A DNA stretch of 37,830 bases from Owenweeksia sp. (GTDB lineage: Bacteria; Bacteroidota; Bacteroidia; Flavobacteriales; Schleiferiaceae). Of this stretch, positions 8,922-17,902 are shown piece by piece. Made by a program: the position numbers and the translations under genes. The stretch's first letter is position 1, and each line of letters begins with the position of its first letter. The DNA lies in contig JANQPD010000087.1 in assembly GCA_028285465.1 (NCBI GenBank), positions 1 through 37,830 of the forward strand, given 5' to 3'. The notes under the pieces were generated by a model that saw only the letters and a list, made by a program, of their open reading frames with translations, ran no database searches and had not been told where the DNA came from.

Positions 8922-10235
8922 ATGAAAAGACGCGCTAAAGCTATTTCCCTCTTTGCTGCAGGTATCCTCATTTTACTTATTGGCATAACGCTTAGCGAAA
9001 CGGCTAGTCAAGATCATGAAAAAGAGAAGCTTAAGGGCGGAGCTACTGAAAGTGTCTCCAAAGAGAATATCCCGCCTAAAGTGAAATTCGGTCTTCCGGT
9101 CGATTCATTTGAAGTGGTACAGCACGTTGTGGAGTCTGGAGAAAGCTTTGGGAACATCTTACTGGCCAATGGCATAGAGTACGGGGTCATTCATCACATT
9201 GCCGAAAACTTCAAAGATATTTTTGATGTGAGGCGCCTACGCTCCGGGAAGTCCTATACCCTTTTCCACGAGGTGAAAAACGATACCAAAGTAGCCCGCT
9301 ATATGGTGTACGAGCCGTCTCCGGTAAACTACATCGTTTTTGATCTACAGGATTCTGTGCAGGTATACAAAGGCGAAAAGGAAGTGAAAAAAGTAAGGAA
9401 GGAAGTGAGTGGTCTTATTCGCTCGTCTTTATATGAGTCACTGGTTTCTAAGGGGGCTTCTCCAGCGCTCACCATGCATATGGCAGATGTATACGCCTGG
9501 TCGATCGACTTTTTCCGCATACAGAAAGGCGATGCATACAAAGTGATTTACGAGGAAAACTTCATAGACGATACCGTGTCTGTAGGCATAGGGCGTATCC
9601 TGGCGGCAGACTTCAAACACGGTGGGCAGGACTTTTATTCTTTTTACTACGAAAAGGGCACGGATTATAAGGATTACTTTGACGAAAAGGGAAAGACCTT
9701 GCGGAAAGCCTTTCTTAAGGCACCGTTAAATTTCTCGCGTATAAGCAGCCGCTACACCCCAAAACGTTTCCATCCCGTGTTGAAACGTTGGAAAGCGCAC
9801 CTGGGTACGGACTACGCGGCTCCCCGTGGCACACCGATTATGAGTACGGCCAATGGCACAGTAATCAAAGCAGGGTATACACGGGGCAATGGAAATTACG
9901 TGAAGGTAAAACACAACGGAACCTATACCACCCAGTACTTGCACATGAGCAAGTTTGCCAAAGGCATGAAAGTGGGAAAAGTAGTTAAGCAAGGCGAAGT
10001 AATCGGTTATGTGGGCAGCACAGGATTGGCCACCGGCCCACACGTATGTTACCGCTTTTGGAAAAACGGCAAGCAGGTAGACCCCTATGCGCAGGACCTG
10101 CCCGCAGCAGAACCCATTAAAGAGGAATACATGGCGGACTATTTAAAGTTTATGTCAGACCTCAAACTTCGCCTGGATCAAATGGAATTGCCTCAAGATA
10201 AAAAAGATGAGGTATTGATCGCCTCCGTTAAGTAA
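8922..10235 (+). CDS. M23 family (LytM-type) peptidoglycan DD-metallopeptidase
   Basis: This 437-aa envelope protein has an N-terminal hydrophobic anchor (about 8-24). A middle part resembles the OapA/LysM-like region common before M23 domains (VVESGESFGNILLANGI). The C-terminal M23 domain lies at about 270-390. Zinc-site motifs are HLGTD (H293, D297), YLH (H341) and TGPHVCYRF (H374). The canonical H-x-H is H-V-C here, with C376 in the third-ligand place. Family enzymes cut stem-peptide cross-links in peptidoglycan. I recall HVC forms in other Bacteroidota, so activity is possible but not certain. The 3' end overlaps recJ on the opposite strand by 8 bases. Confidence 0.93.
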   Translation: MKRRAKAISLFAAGILILLIGITLSETASQDHEKEKLKGGATESVSKENIPPKVKFGLPVDSFEVVQHVVESGESFGNILLANGIEYGVIHHIAENFKDIFDVRRLRSGKSYTLFHEVKNDTKVARYMVYEPSPVNYIVFDLQDSVQVYKGEKEVKKVRKEVSGLIRSSLYESLVSKGASPALTMHMADVYAWSIDFFRIQKGDAYKVIYEENFIDDTVSVGIGRILAADFKHGGQDFYSFYYEKGTDYKDYFDEKGKTLRKAFLKAPLNFSRISSRYTPKRFHPVLKRWKAHLGTDYAAPRGTPIMSTANGTVIKAGYTRGNGNYVKVKHNGTYTTQYLHMSKFAKGMKVGKVVKQGEVIGYVGSTGLATGPHVCYRFWKNGKQVDPYAQDLPAAEPIKEEYMADYLKFMSDLKLRLDQMELPQDKKDEVLIASVK

Positions 10236-11967
10236 GGCTTTCCGTTAGCGCAATGTCTTTGACGCGCATTTGCAGGCTGGTCACTCCTCTGAATTCGTTT
10301 TCCTCTAAATGATAGAGCACGGAAACAGGTTTTCCCTGCCGTACGAGTTCTGCTTTATTGCCCATACCAAAGCCGATGCCCGTAAGCTCATAACCTGAAA
10401 CGGGCTCCCTGAGTACCAGCCGGAGGTGTTTTCCTTCTTCGCCTACTGCTTTGCTCATGCCCGTATCGAGCAGGTTATCCGTTCGGAAAACGGGAGCTAA
10501 GTTTTGCGGCCCGAAAGGGGCAAACTGTTTCAGTATCTTATAAAAGTTACGATTCCCGGGTCCCAGAAAATCTTCGAAGCGAATCGTAGCGTCAATTTCA
10601 ATTTCCGGAGTACGCAAGGCCTCGGGAATACTATTTTTCACCACTTCTTCAAAACGCTGCTTAAATACGGGGAACCGGGCTTCGGCTAAGGTCATGCCCG
10701 CTGCGTACATATGCCCTCCGAATTGCTCGAGCTCACTGCTGCAGGCCTGCAAGGCCTGGTATACGTCAAAACCCTTTACACTGCGTGCAGAACCGGCAAG
10801 CAGGCCGGGTTTACTTTGTGTAAAGACTATGGTGGGCCGGTAGTAGTTCTCAACCAGGCGGGAGGCAACAATACCAATTACTCCTTTATGCCACTTTTGA
10901 TGGTATACAACCGTACTATAGCATTCCTGTTCACGGTTTTCCTCGATCTGGGCCAGGGCTTTCTCCGTTATGTCTTTGTCGAGTTGCTTGCGGTTTTCGT
11001 TATGGGTATTGATGGTAGCACTTAACGCTGCAATTTCCGCTTCGTTTTGGGACGTAAGCAAACGTACGGCAAGCGCACCATGCGCGATGCGTCCGGCCGC
11101 ATTGATACGTGGTCCGATCATAAACACCACATCGTTTATGTCCATGGGTTTTTCTTCGCGTTGGGCGAGTTTTTTTAAATACCGGAAGCCCGCGCGCGGA
11201 TTTTCGTTGATCAGTTTAAGGCCATAATGCGCCAGCACCCGGTTTTCCCCGCTTATAGGTACGATGTCCGCTCCAATACTTACCGCCAGTAGGTCCAACA
11301 GGGGTTCCCAGCTTTGTGCCGGCAATTGCCATTGAGCACTCAAGGCTTGCACCAGCTTAAAGCCAACCCCACAACCGCTAAGTTCATCGTAGGGGTAGAG
11401 GCAGTCTTTCCTTTTAGGGTCAAGTACCGCTGTGGCATCCGGCAATTGCTCTCCGGGCCTATGGTGGTCGCAGATAATAAAATCAATACCCATGCTTTTG
11501 GCGTGGGCCACTTTATCCAGTGCCTTAATGCCACAATCCAAGGCAATGATCAGGGAAAAGCCTTCTGCGTGAGCGTACTCGATACCTGCCTGTGAAACGC
11601 CATAGCCCTCTTTGTACCGGTCGGGAATGTAGGTGCCAATATGCGGGTAGTGTGCTGCGAGAAAAGCATACATCAGGGAGACTGCGGTAGTGCCATCTAC
11701 ATCGTAATCCCCGTAGATCAGGATTTTTTCTTTGGCGGCAATGGCCCGGTCAATGCGCGCAACAGCTTTGTCCATATCGCGCATCAAAAAAGGATTGTGC
11801 AGATCCGAGAGTTGCGGCCTGAAAAAGGTTTTGGCTTGCGCATAGCCGGTAATGCTACGCTTGACGAGCAGCTCGCATAATTTTACATTGATCTTAAGCG
11901 AAGCTACCAGTCGCGCAACGCTTTCAGGATCAGCAGGTGGGGTAGGTGTCCAGCGGTACTTCAACAT
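10228..11967 (-). CDS. recJ: Single-stranded-DNA-specific exonuclease RecJ
   Basis: This 579-aa exonuclease digests single-stranded DNA 5' to 3' in RecF-type recombination and mismatch repair. DHH-family motifs follow in order: IYGDYDVDGTTAV (metal-binding aspartates, about 84-96), ALDCGIKA, then CDHH (the DHH at about 167-169) with the following DPKR. GGHMYAAGM marks the DHHA1 domain. The length is normal. I chose the ATG at 11967, giving MLKYRWTPTPP; a GTG two codons earlier is possible but unlikely. It is the last gene of the run maeB, usp, DAHP synthase, recJ, and is 24 bases from the preceding stop. That gap holds a hairpin. Confidence 0.96.
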   Translation of the reverse strand: MLKYRWTPTPPADPESVARLVASLKINVKLCELLVKRSITGYAQAKTFFRPQLSDLHNPFLMRDMDKAVARIDRAIAAKEKILIYGDYDVDGTTAVSLMYAFLAAHYPHIGTYIPDRYKEGYGVSQAGIEYAHAEGFSLIIALDCGIKALDKVAHAKSMGIDFIICDHHRPGEQLPDATAVLDPKRKDCLYPYDELSGCGVGFKLVQALSAQWQLPAQSWEPLLDLLAVSIGADIVPISGENRVLAHYGLKLINENPRAGFRYLKKLAQREEKPMDINDVVFMIGPRINAAGRIAHGALAVRLLTSQNEAEIAALSATINTHNENRKQLDKDITEKALAQIEENREQECYSTVVYHQKWHKGVIGIVASRLVENYYRPTIVFTQSKPGLLAGSARSVKGFDVYQALQACSSELEQFGGHMYAAGMTLAEARFPVFKQRFEEVVKNSIPEALRTPEIEIDATIRFEDFLGPGNRNFYKILKQFAPFGPQNLAPVFRTDNLLDTGMSKAVGEEGKHLRLVLREPVSGYELTGIGFGMGNKAELVRQGKPVSVLYHLEENEFRGVTSLQMRVKDIALTESLT

Positions 11968-11968
11968 G

Positions 11969-11985
11969 TGCACTAAGGTAGTGCA
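11969..11985 (-). other. Hairpin immediately before the recJ start codon
   Basis: TGCACTA (11969-11975) and TAGTGCA (11979-11985) pair perfectly as 7 base pairs around a 3-base loop. One base separates it from the recJ ATG. It has no T run, so it is not an intrinsic terminator. Placed here it could affect translation initiation of recJ or coupling with the upstream stop. Confidence 0.4.
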
Positions 11986-11991
11986 TTGTAC

Positions 11992-13080
11992 TTATTCTTT
12001 ATGCACCTTTTGCTGAAGGTTGATTTGAATGTGGATGGAATATTTGTGGATAAGCTGGAATAGTTCGTGTACAATTTTTTCGTCCAACCCTTTTATCTTA
12101 CCACTGGTTCTGCGTTGTTCCAATACTTTAAACCAGCGCTTCATTTGAAAAATAGTTACCTGGTGCTCCTCCTTTACCTCTCCGATCTGCTCAACGAGTG
12201 AAATGCGCTCTTTGAGCATGTTGAGTATTTGTTCGTCTACCTGGTCTATTTGCCCGCGAAGTTTCTCCAATTGGTGAATAAAAAGATCATCATCCAGAGA
12301 TTCCAGGCGGGTTTCCAAGCGGCCCATGATTTCTTTTAAACGGGCAGGGGTAAGCTGTTGCGCTGCATCGCTCAAAGCTTTTTCAGGCGCCCGGTGCGAT
12401 TCAACCATAAAGCCTTTGATCCCGAGGTCCAGCGCAGACTGACATACTTCTGCAATGAGCTCCCGCTGGCCCGCAATATGACTTGGGTCGCAAATTATGG
12501 GAATTTCGGGAGCCAGCCTGCGCAGTTCGAACATGAGCTCCCACTTGGGTTCATTTCTAAAAGGCCTGCTCTGGTATGCATAAAAGCCACGATGTATGGC
12601 AGCCAATTGGGTAAGGCCTGCTGACTGAAGGCGTTCAAGTGCACCGACCCACAAGCCAATTTCGGGGTGTATGGGGTTTTTTACCATAACCGGGATGTGC
12701 ACTCCTTTTAATGCATCTGCAATTTCCTGTACATAAAAGGGATTTACGGTGGTGCGTGCACCGATCCATAAAAAATCAATACCGCTGGCCAGGGCCTCCT
12801 CTACATGCTTTGCATTTGCTACTTCTGTAGTTACGGGCAAGTGCGTAGCTTCCCCGGCAGCCTTTAACCACTTCAGTGCCGGGCTGCCTATACCCTCGAA
12901 ACTGCCTGGTTTGGTGCGGGGTTTCCAAACCCCGCCCCGCAAGGCACTGATCATGCCGGTATCCGCAAGTTGCTTTGCCGTTTCCAGCATTTGCTCTTCG
13001 CTTTCTACACTGCAAGGGCCGGCTACTAATAAGGGAGCGTTTTGAGTGCCCTTTAGCCAGGGCAACACGGGTGTATCCAA
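11992..13080 (-). CDS. Bifunctional DAHP synthase / chorismate mutase (type II)
   Basis: This 362-aa protein joins two aromatic-biosynthesis activities. Residues about 1-260 are a DAHP synthase of the I-beta/KDO8P-synthase-like type, condensing phosphoenolpyruvate with erythrose 4-phosphate. Visible motifs are LLVAGPCSVES, GGVWKPRTKPGSFEG, IGARTTVNP, VMVKNP, IHRGFYAY and CDPSHIAGQRE. Residues about 265-360 are a helical type II chorismate mutase (LRGQIDQVDEQILNMLKERISLVEQIG is split here across two helices: LRGQIDQVDEQILNMLKER, then ISLVEQIGEVK). The same fusion and order are known across Bacteroidota. It starts one base after the usp stop, so translation is probably coupled. Confidence 0.95.
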   Translation of the reverse strand: MDTPVLPWLKGTQNAPLLVAGPCSVESEEQMLETAKQLADTGMISALRGGVWKPRTKPGSFEGIGSPALKWLKAAGEATHLPVTTEVANAKHVEEALASGIDFLWIGARTTVNPFYVQEIADALKGVHIPVMVKNPIHPEIGLWVGALERLQSAGLTQLAAIHRGFYAYQSRPFRNEPKWELMFELRRLAPEIPIICDPSHIAGQRELIAEVCQSALDLGIKGFMVESHRAPEKALSDAAQQLTPARLKEIMGRLETRLESLDDDLFIHQLEKLRGQIDQVDEQILNMLKERISLVEQIGEVKEEHQVTIFQMKRWFKVLEQRRTSGKIKGLDEKIVHELFQLIHKYSIHIQINLQQKVHKE

Positions 13081-13081
13081 A

Positions 13082-13882
13082 TTATTCGTTTTTGTGTAGG
13101 GCCAAAATGGGCGTATGGCTATGGTAGGCCAGTTTTTTGGTTAAGCTGCTGTGAAAAAGCCCTTCGAAGAAGCCATACTTTTTGGTCATGGAAGCAATGA
13201 GGTCGGTATTGTGCTCTTCGGCATGCTGAAGCACGGCCTCTTCCAGCTTTTGATTTTTTACCAGGCAAAAAGAGTGGGAAACGCCTTCCAGCGCACTGGA
13301 AAGGTGCTCGCGGCTGCCTTTCTCACCATAGGTATGCTGGATGTGTAAAATATCTATATGTGCCCCATAGAGCAGTGCAAACTTCTTGAGCCTTGCCAAC
13401 GTAAATTCATCTTCGGCACGTTTAAGCTCCGAACAAAAAGTAATGTGTTTAAAGGAGTTAAATTCTGCTTTAGGTGGGATAACCAACACGGGAATCCGGG
13501 CGTTTTCAATAACAGATGCCGCATTGCTGCCAATAAGGATTTCTTCTATACCGCTGGCTCCATGTGTGCCCATCACGATGATGTCAAATTCGCCACTTTT
13601 TGATCTATCTCGTATTAAGCGTATGGGGTTGCCCATGACCACATCTGTACTAATGGAGAGGTTTTCACTGCTGAGCTCTTGCTCAAAGTTCTTCATATTT
13701 ACCTCTGCATTTTTTTTCATGGCCTCGAGCAATGAGCTCATGGAGATACCGCGTTCACCATAAGGCAGGTCATACGCGGTAAAGAGTTGTATGGAGCCCC
13801 CTGTTCTTTTGCAGATGTCGAGGGCAAAGGGAAGCGCCTTTCGGCTTTGTTCAGAAAAATCAGTTGGAAATAAAATACGCAT
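13082..13882 (-). CDS. Tandem-domain universal stress protein
   Basis: This 266-aa cytoplasmic protein has two UspA domains. The first (about 1-140) starts MRILFPTDFSEQS and carries a perfect ATP-binding pattern G-2x-G-9x-G-S in GTHGASGIEEILIGS. The second (about 145-266) ends TPILALHKNE, but its equivalent loop, around MTKKYGFFEGLFHSSL, lacks these glycines and probably does not bind ATP the same way. Such two-domain forms are common in Bacteroidota and are usually linked to stress or starvation; the exact role is unknown. It lies 6 bases after maeB and 1 base before the DAHP synthase gene, so it is inside an operon. Confidence 0.92.
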   Translation of the reverse strand: MRILFPTDFSEQSRKALPFALDICKRTGGSIQLFTAYDLPYGERGISMSSLLEAMKKNAEVNMKNFEQELSSENLSISTDVVMGNPIRLIRDRSKSGEFDIIVMGTHGASGIEEILIGSNAASVIENARIPVLVIPPKAEFNSFKHITFCSELKRAEDEFTLARLKKFALLYGAHIDILHIQHTYGEKGSREHLSSALEGVSHSFCLVKNQKLEEAVLQHAEEHNTDLIASMTKKYGFFEGLFHSSLTKKLAYHSHTPILALHKNE

Positions 13883-13888
13883 AATGGG

Positions 13889-16165
13889 TTATTTTTTTTT
13901 GCGGGTTTGAGCGTCTACGGCAGCAAGGGTTACCATATTTACAATTTCGCGTAAACCGGCACCCATTTGCATTACATGAGCAGGCTTGTTCAGGCCAATT
14001 AAGAAAGGGCCCAATGCTTCTGCTGCTTCAAAGCTTTGCAACATCTTATAGGCTATATTGCCTGCTGCCAGGTTAGGAAATATAAATATGTTCGCCTTTT
14101 GCTTCACTAAATTACTAAAGGGAAAGGACTCTTCGAGCAATTCGCTATTTAAAGCAAAGTTCGCCTGCATTTCCCCATCCACGATTAAATCAGGGTGTTC
14201 CTTACGTAAAATTGCCGTGGCCTTTTTCATTTTATAGGCGGTGGCGGTTTTGCTGCTGCCAAAGTTGCTGTAACTAAGCAGGGCAATCTTCGGCTTTATG
14301 TTGATGCGCCTGGCGATTTTAGCGGTTTGTACAGCGACCTCCACCAGCTCCTCTGCGGTAGGGTCTTCTATGAGCGTAGTATCGCTGAAAAAAAGCGGGC
14401 CACGTTTGCTGAGCATAATGTAGAGGCCGGCTACTTTTTTTATTCCCGGTTCAGGACCTATCATGTCAAACAGGGGTTGTACCACCTCCGCATACTTACG
14501 GGTTACCCCGCTAATAAAAGCATCGGCATCATTTGCTTCCAGCATGGCTGCACCAAAATAATTGCGGTCGCGTACTTTTTTCCGGGCATCAAAGAGCGTT
14601 ACACCTTTGCGATGCATCTTGTTATACAGGATTTGGGCATAACGTTCAGAGAGTTCCGGGTTTTCCATTGTATCTAGAATGGGCAGGTCCTCGATGCCCA
14701 GGTTATGCTCCTCTATAAGCTCCAGTATGCGCTCACGCTTACCCAGTAGAATAGGCCTGGCCAGGCCTTCGTCCACCACAATTTGCGCAGCTTTAAGCAT
14801 TTTGAAGTTGTCCGCTTCAGCCAGCACTACGCGTTGTGGCGCCCTGCGGGCTTTTTCCTGTGCCAGGCGAATAAACTTGTCGTCACGCCCCAGACGTTTG
14901 AGCAGGTCTTCTTTATACCTGTTCCAGTCACTGATGGTGATACGCGCCACATCGCTCTCCATAGCTGCTCTGGCTACTGCCGGTGCAACGGTGGTGATCA
15001 ACCTCGGGTCAAAAGGTTTGGGGATGATGTATTCTTCACCAAATGCAAGGTTGGTCTGGTCGTAGGCCAGGTTTACTATTTCGGGAACCGGCTCCTTCGC
15101 CAGTGCGGCAATGGCTTTTACAGCGGCCAGCTTCATTTCTTCGTTGATTTTTTTCGCTCTCACATCCAGTGCACCTCTAAAGATAAAAGGAAAACCAAGT
15201 ACGTTATTCACCTGGTTGGGGTTGTCAGACCGGCCGGTGGCCATAATCACGTCTTCCCTGGCACTAATTGCATCCGCGTAAGCGATTTCAGGATCAGGAT
15301 TGGCCAGGGCAAACACCACGGGTTTGTCAGCCATTGATTTTACCATTTTTTTAGAAAGTACCCCGCCTTTACTTAGCCCGACAAAAACATCGGCCCCTTC
15401 TACCGCATCGGCCAGGGTCTTCAAATGGGTCTTGCGCTGAAATTCCTTTTTTTCATCGTTGAGTTCCTCTTCTTCGCGCTGGTGGCTGATCACGCCCTTG
15501 CTATCCAGCATCAAGAGATTTTCCGGTTTTACCCCACAGCTGATGTAAAGCCTGGCACAGCTTACGGCACTGGCCCCTGCACCATTAAACACAACGTTTA
15601 CTTTCGCAATATCCTTTCCGGCTAACTCAAGCGCATTCAGCAAAGCGGCAGCGGTTATGATAGCGGTTCCGTGCTGGTCATCGTGCATAACCGGGATGTC
15701 CATTTCTTCCCGTAGGCGTTGCTCGATGTAAAAGCATTCCGGTGCTTTTATGTCTTCCAGGTTTATGCCACCAAAAGTGGGCTCCAGCGCCTTTACGGTC
15801 TGGATAAAGCGTTCGGGGTCTTTGGCATCCAGTTCCAGGTCGAAGACATCAATATCTGCGAATATCTTAAAGAGTACCCCCTTACCTTCCATTACAGGTT
15901 TGCTGGCTTCGGGGCCTATGTCGCCAAGGCCTAGTACAGCGGTCCCATTGCTGATCACTCCAACCAGGTTGCCCCGGGCCGTGTATTTATATACGGCATC
16001 GGGATCTTCATGAATTTCTTTACAAGGCTCTGCAACACCGGGAGAGTAAGCAATTGAGAGATCGCGCTGGCTGTTGCTGGGCTTGGAGGGGATGACTTCA
16101 ATTTTTCCCGGACGGCCTTCACTGTGGTAGTCAAGTATGTCCTGCCTTTTGCTCTTTTTGGGCAT
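13889..16165 (-). CDS. maeB: NADP-dependent malic enzyme (MaeB-type, with phosphotransacetylase-like domain)
   Basis: This 758-aa protein has the usual two-part layout. Residues about 1-430 are a malic enzyme converting malate to pyruvate with CO2 and [57 protein letters not shown] and the Rossmann motif NGAGASA. Residues about 440-758 are a phosphotransacetylase-like domain ([19 protein letters not shown] through [13 protein letters not shown]), which in MaeB serves regulation by acetyl-CoA. The length is normal and no key residue is missing by eye. It is the first gene of the run maeB, usp, DAHP synthase/chorismate mutase, recJ and has a near-match -7 box 19 bases upstream. Confidence 0.96.
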   Translation of the reverse strand: MPKKSKRQDILDYHSEGRPGKIEVIPSKPSNSQRDLSIAYSPGVAEPCKEIHEDPDAVYKYTARGNLVGVISNGTAVLGLGDIGPEASKPVMEGKGVLFKIFADIDVFDLELDAKDPERFIQTVKALEPTFGGINLEDIKAPECFYIEQRLREEMDIPVMHDDQHGTAIITAAALLNALELAGKDIAKVNVVFNGAGASAVSCARLYISCGVKPENLLMLDSKGVISHQREEEELNDEKKEFQRKTHLKTLADAVEGADVFVGLSKGGVLSKKMVKSMADKPVVFALANPDPEIAYADAISAREDVIMATGRSDNPNQVNNVLGFPFIFRGALDVRAKKINEEMKLAAVKAIAALAKEPVPEIVNLAYDQTNLAFGEEYIIPKPFDPRLITTVAPAVARAAMESDVARITISDWNRYKEDLLKRLGRDDKFIRLAQEKARRAPQRVVLAEADNFKMLKAAQIVVDEGLARPILLGKRERILELIEEHNLGIEDLPILDTMENPELSERYAQILYNKMHRKGVTLFDARKKVRDRNYFGAAMLEANDADAFISGVTRKYAEVVQPLFDMIGPEPGIKKVAGLYIMLSKRGPLFFSDTTLIEDPTAEELVEVAVQTAKIARRINIKPKIALLSYSNFGSSKTATAYKMKKATAILRKEHPDLIVDGEMQANFALNSELLEESFPFSNLVKQKANIFIFPNLAAGNIAYKMLQSFEAAEALGPFLIGLNKPAHVMQMGAGLREIVNMVTLAAVDAQTRKKK

Positions 16166-16184
16166 GCTGGTTTCGGAATTTCGC

Positions 16185-16192
16185 TAAAGATA
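16185..16192 (-). promoter_or_regulatory. Candidate -7 element (TATCTTTA) for maeB
   Basis: Reading the minus strand, TATCTTTA matches TAnnTTTG at all but the last base. It ends 19 bases before the maeB ATG, the same offset as the leuS and dioxygenase boxes. No -33 TTG lies at the normal spacing. Confidence 0.35.
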
Positions 16193-16202
16193 GAAACTGA
16201 GC

Positions 16203-16214
16203 CCCGCATGCGGG
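16203..16214. repeat. 12-base GC-rich palindrome between hflX and maeB
   Basis: CCCGCATGCGGG reads the same on both strands. On the minus strand it follows the hflX stop by 6 bases and can fold into a short stem with a CATG loop. Only a weak T-rich stretch follows, so it is at best a poor terminator; it could equally be a protein-binding site ahead of maeB. Confidence 0.35.
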
Positions 16215-16220
16215 AGCCTT

Positions 16221-17420
16221 TCAATACAAAAAGTTGTTGTAGGGGAAGCGAATGGCGTGAATATCAGCAACCATGGCGTACAGCTTATCTTTTAATTCCT
16301 GTATGTTCTCACCGTCCTTGGCACTAATGAATAAGCTTTGTACATGGTCTCCATTGCTCATCCAGGTTTTACTCCAATCGCCCAGGCTGTAATTGCGTTT
16401 GGTCTTTGGTTGAATGTCGTCTTCCTCCAGGGCCTCGTAGGTATACCTATCAATTTTATTAAACACCATCAAGGTGGGTTTCACGTGTCCGTCCAATTCG
16501 GCCAATGTTTTGTTTACCGACTCAATTTGTTCTTCGAAGTTCGGGTGCGAGATGTCTACTACATGCACCAGCACATCGCTTTCACGTACTTCATCCAGGG
16601 TGGATTTAAACGACTCTACCAGTTGAGTGGGGAGTTTCCGGATAAAACCAACGGTATCACTCAATAAAAAAGGAAGGTTGCCGATGACCACTTTACGTAC
16701 TGTGGTGTCTAAGGTGGCAAAAAGCTTGTTTTCAGCAAATACCTCGGATTTGCTTAATATGTTCATCAAGGTACTTTTGCCCACATTGGTATAGCCTACA
16801 AGTGCCACGCGTACCAATGCCCCCCTGTTCCCGCGTTGCGTAGCCATTTGCTTGTCAATTTTAGCCAATTTGCTTTTCAGACGGGTAATTTTGTCGCGGA
16901 TGATCCTGCGGTCGGTCTCGATTTCCGTTTCACCGGGGCCTTTCATGCCGATCCCACCTTTTTGCTTACTCAAGTGTGTCCACATATTGGTAAGGCGCGG
17001 GAGCAGGTATTGGTATTGAGCCAGCTCTACCTGGGTGCGTGCATATGAAGTTTGGGCACGGGCAGCAAAAATGTCAAGAATAAGATTAGTACGGTCCAAT
17101 ACCTTACAATCAAATATCTTTTCCAGGTTTTTCAACTGGGAAGGACTAAGCTCATCATCAAAGATGGCCATATCCGTTTTATTTTGCTTTATATAGGCCG
17201 CGATTTCGGCAATCTTTCCACTGCCCAAAAAGGTCTTGGGATGAGGGGTATCTATCTTCTGTGTAAATTTCCTGGTAACCGCAGCCCCCGCTGTATCGGC
17301 AAGGAAGGCCAGTTCGTCCAGGTACTCGGCTGCTTTCTCCTCTTTTTGAAACAGGCTAATAACACCAATGAGTACAGCGTCCTCACGTTCTTTTGTTTTT
17401 GTCCTGCGTGCCTCTATCAT
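16221..17420 (-). CDS. hflX: Ribosome-associated GTPase HflX
   Basis: This 399-aa GTPase splits or rescues stalled ribosomes under stress. The N-terminal HflX domain (about 1-190) contains the family signature GGIGMKGPGE (155-164) with ETDRR after it. The G domain shows G1 GYTNVGKST (209-217), G3 DTVGF (255-259) and G4 NKID (321-324), then a probable G5 near FISAKDG. The length is typical. The ATG overlaps the stop of the preceding 147-aa membrane protein gene by four bases (ATGA), so translation is coupled. maeB follows after 55 bases with its own candidate promoter. Confidence 0.96.
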   Translation of the reverse strand: MIEARRTKTKEREDAVLIGVISLFQKEEKAAEYLDELAFLADTAGAAVTRKFTQKIDTPHPKTFLGSGKIAEIAAYIKQNKTDMAIFDDELSPSQLKNLEKIFDCKVLDRTNLILDIFAARAQTSYARTQVELAQYQYLLPRLTNMWTHLSKQKGGIGMKGPGETEIETDRRIIRDKITRLKSKLAKIDKQMATQRGNRGALVRVALVGYTNVGKSTLMNILSKSEVFAENKLFATLDTTVRKVVIGNLPFLLSDTVGFIRKLPTQLVESFKSTLDEVRESDVLVHVVDISHPNFEEQIESVNKTLAELDGHVKPTLMVFNKIDRYTYEALEEDDIQPKTKRNYSLGDWSKTWMSNGDHVQSLFISAKDGENIQELKDKLYAMVADIHAIRFPYNNFLY

Positions 17421-17860
17421 GCCATAAAACTAGGCCATACCGTCCAGGGTATGCGCGAGAGCATAAGTACCAGGCCCAACAGGAAGAAAATGGCTAGCGT
17501 TTTATGCTTTTTAGTAGCGTCATCTATTCTTTTTGCGCGGCTATAGCCTATGGTAATCAAGGCTACGGCAATAATCATGGTGGCTATGTGCTCTACTGCA
17601 TAAAGCCGGGAGGTAGGATCGCTCATCATGTCGGGCGCATGCAAAGCAGCTTTTACCACGGGACTTACAAAATAGAGGATCAGGCCGAAAACAAATTGCA
17701 GGTGCGCCGCAATAAGCGTGAACAGGGCAAGCTTTTTATCTCCTGCATTAAAGGGTTTTTTGCGGAACCATTTACTCAGAAAAACAAGACCTGCAATTAA
17801 CGTGAGGCTCAATAACAGATAGGGCCAAAAAGAATGAAGGTGCTTCAAGCCTGTATACAT
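17417..17860 (-). CDS. Four-helix membrane protein with conserved-looking histidines
   Basis: This 147-aa product has four hydrophobic segments at about 8-28, 44-65, 86-106 and 121-139. Histidines sit inside or at the edge of three of them: H9, H53 in AAHLQF and H91 in AVEHIA. Related Bacteroidota proteins are often labelled 'cytochrome b'-like without proof, and histidines facing each other across helices would suit heme binding, but this is inference. It overlaps hflX by the ATGA stop/start and follows the 161-aa membrane protein after 42 bases, so the three may form one transcript. Confidence 0.8.
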   Translation of the reverse strand: MYTGLKHLHSFWPYLLLSLTLIAGLVFLSKWFRKKPFNAGDKKLALFTLIAAHLQFVFGLILYFVSPVVKAALHAPDMMSDPTSRLYAVEHIATMIIAVALITIGYSRAKRIDDATKKHKTLAIFFLLGLVLMLSRIPWTVWPSFMA

Positions 17861-17902
17861 GCGAAAAAAAATTTCGGTAAAAATAAGGCTTAGAGCGGTA
17901 TC

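Noticed and set aside
14783..15337. 184-codon plus-strand frame
   Set aside because: It is antisense to maeB, whose coding is certain.
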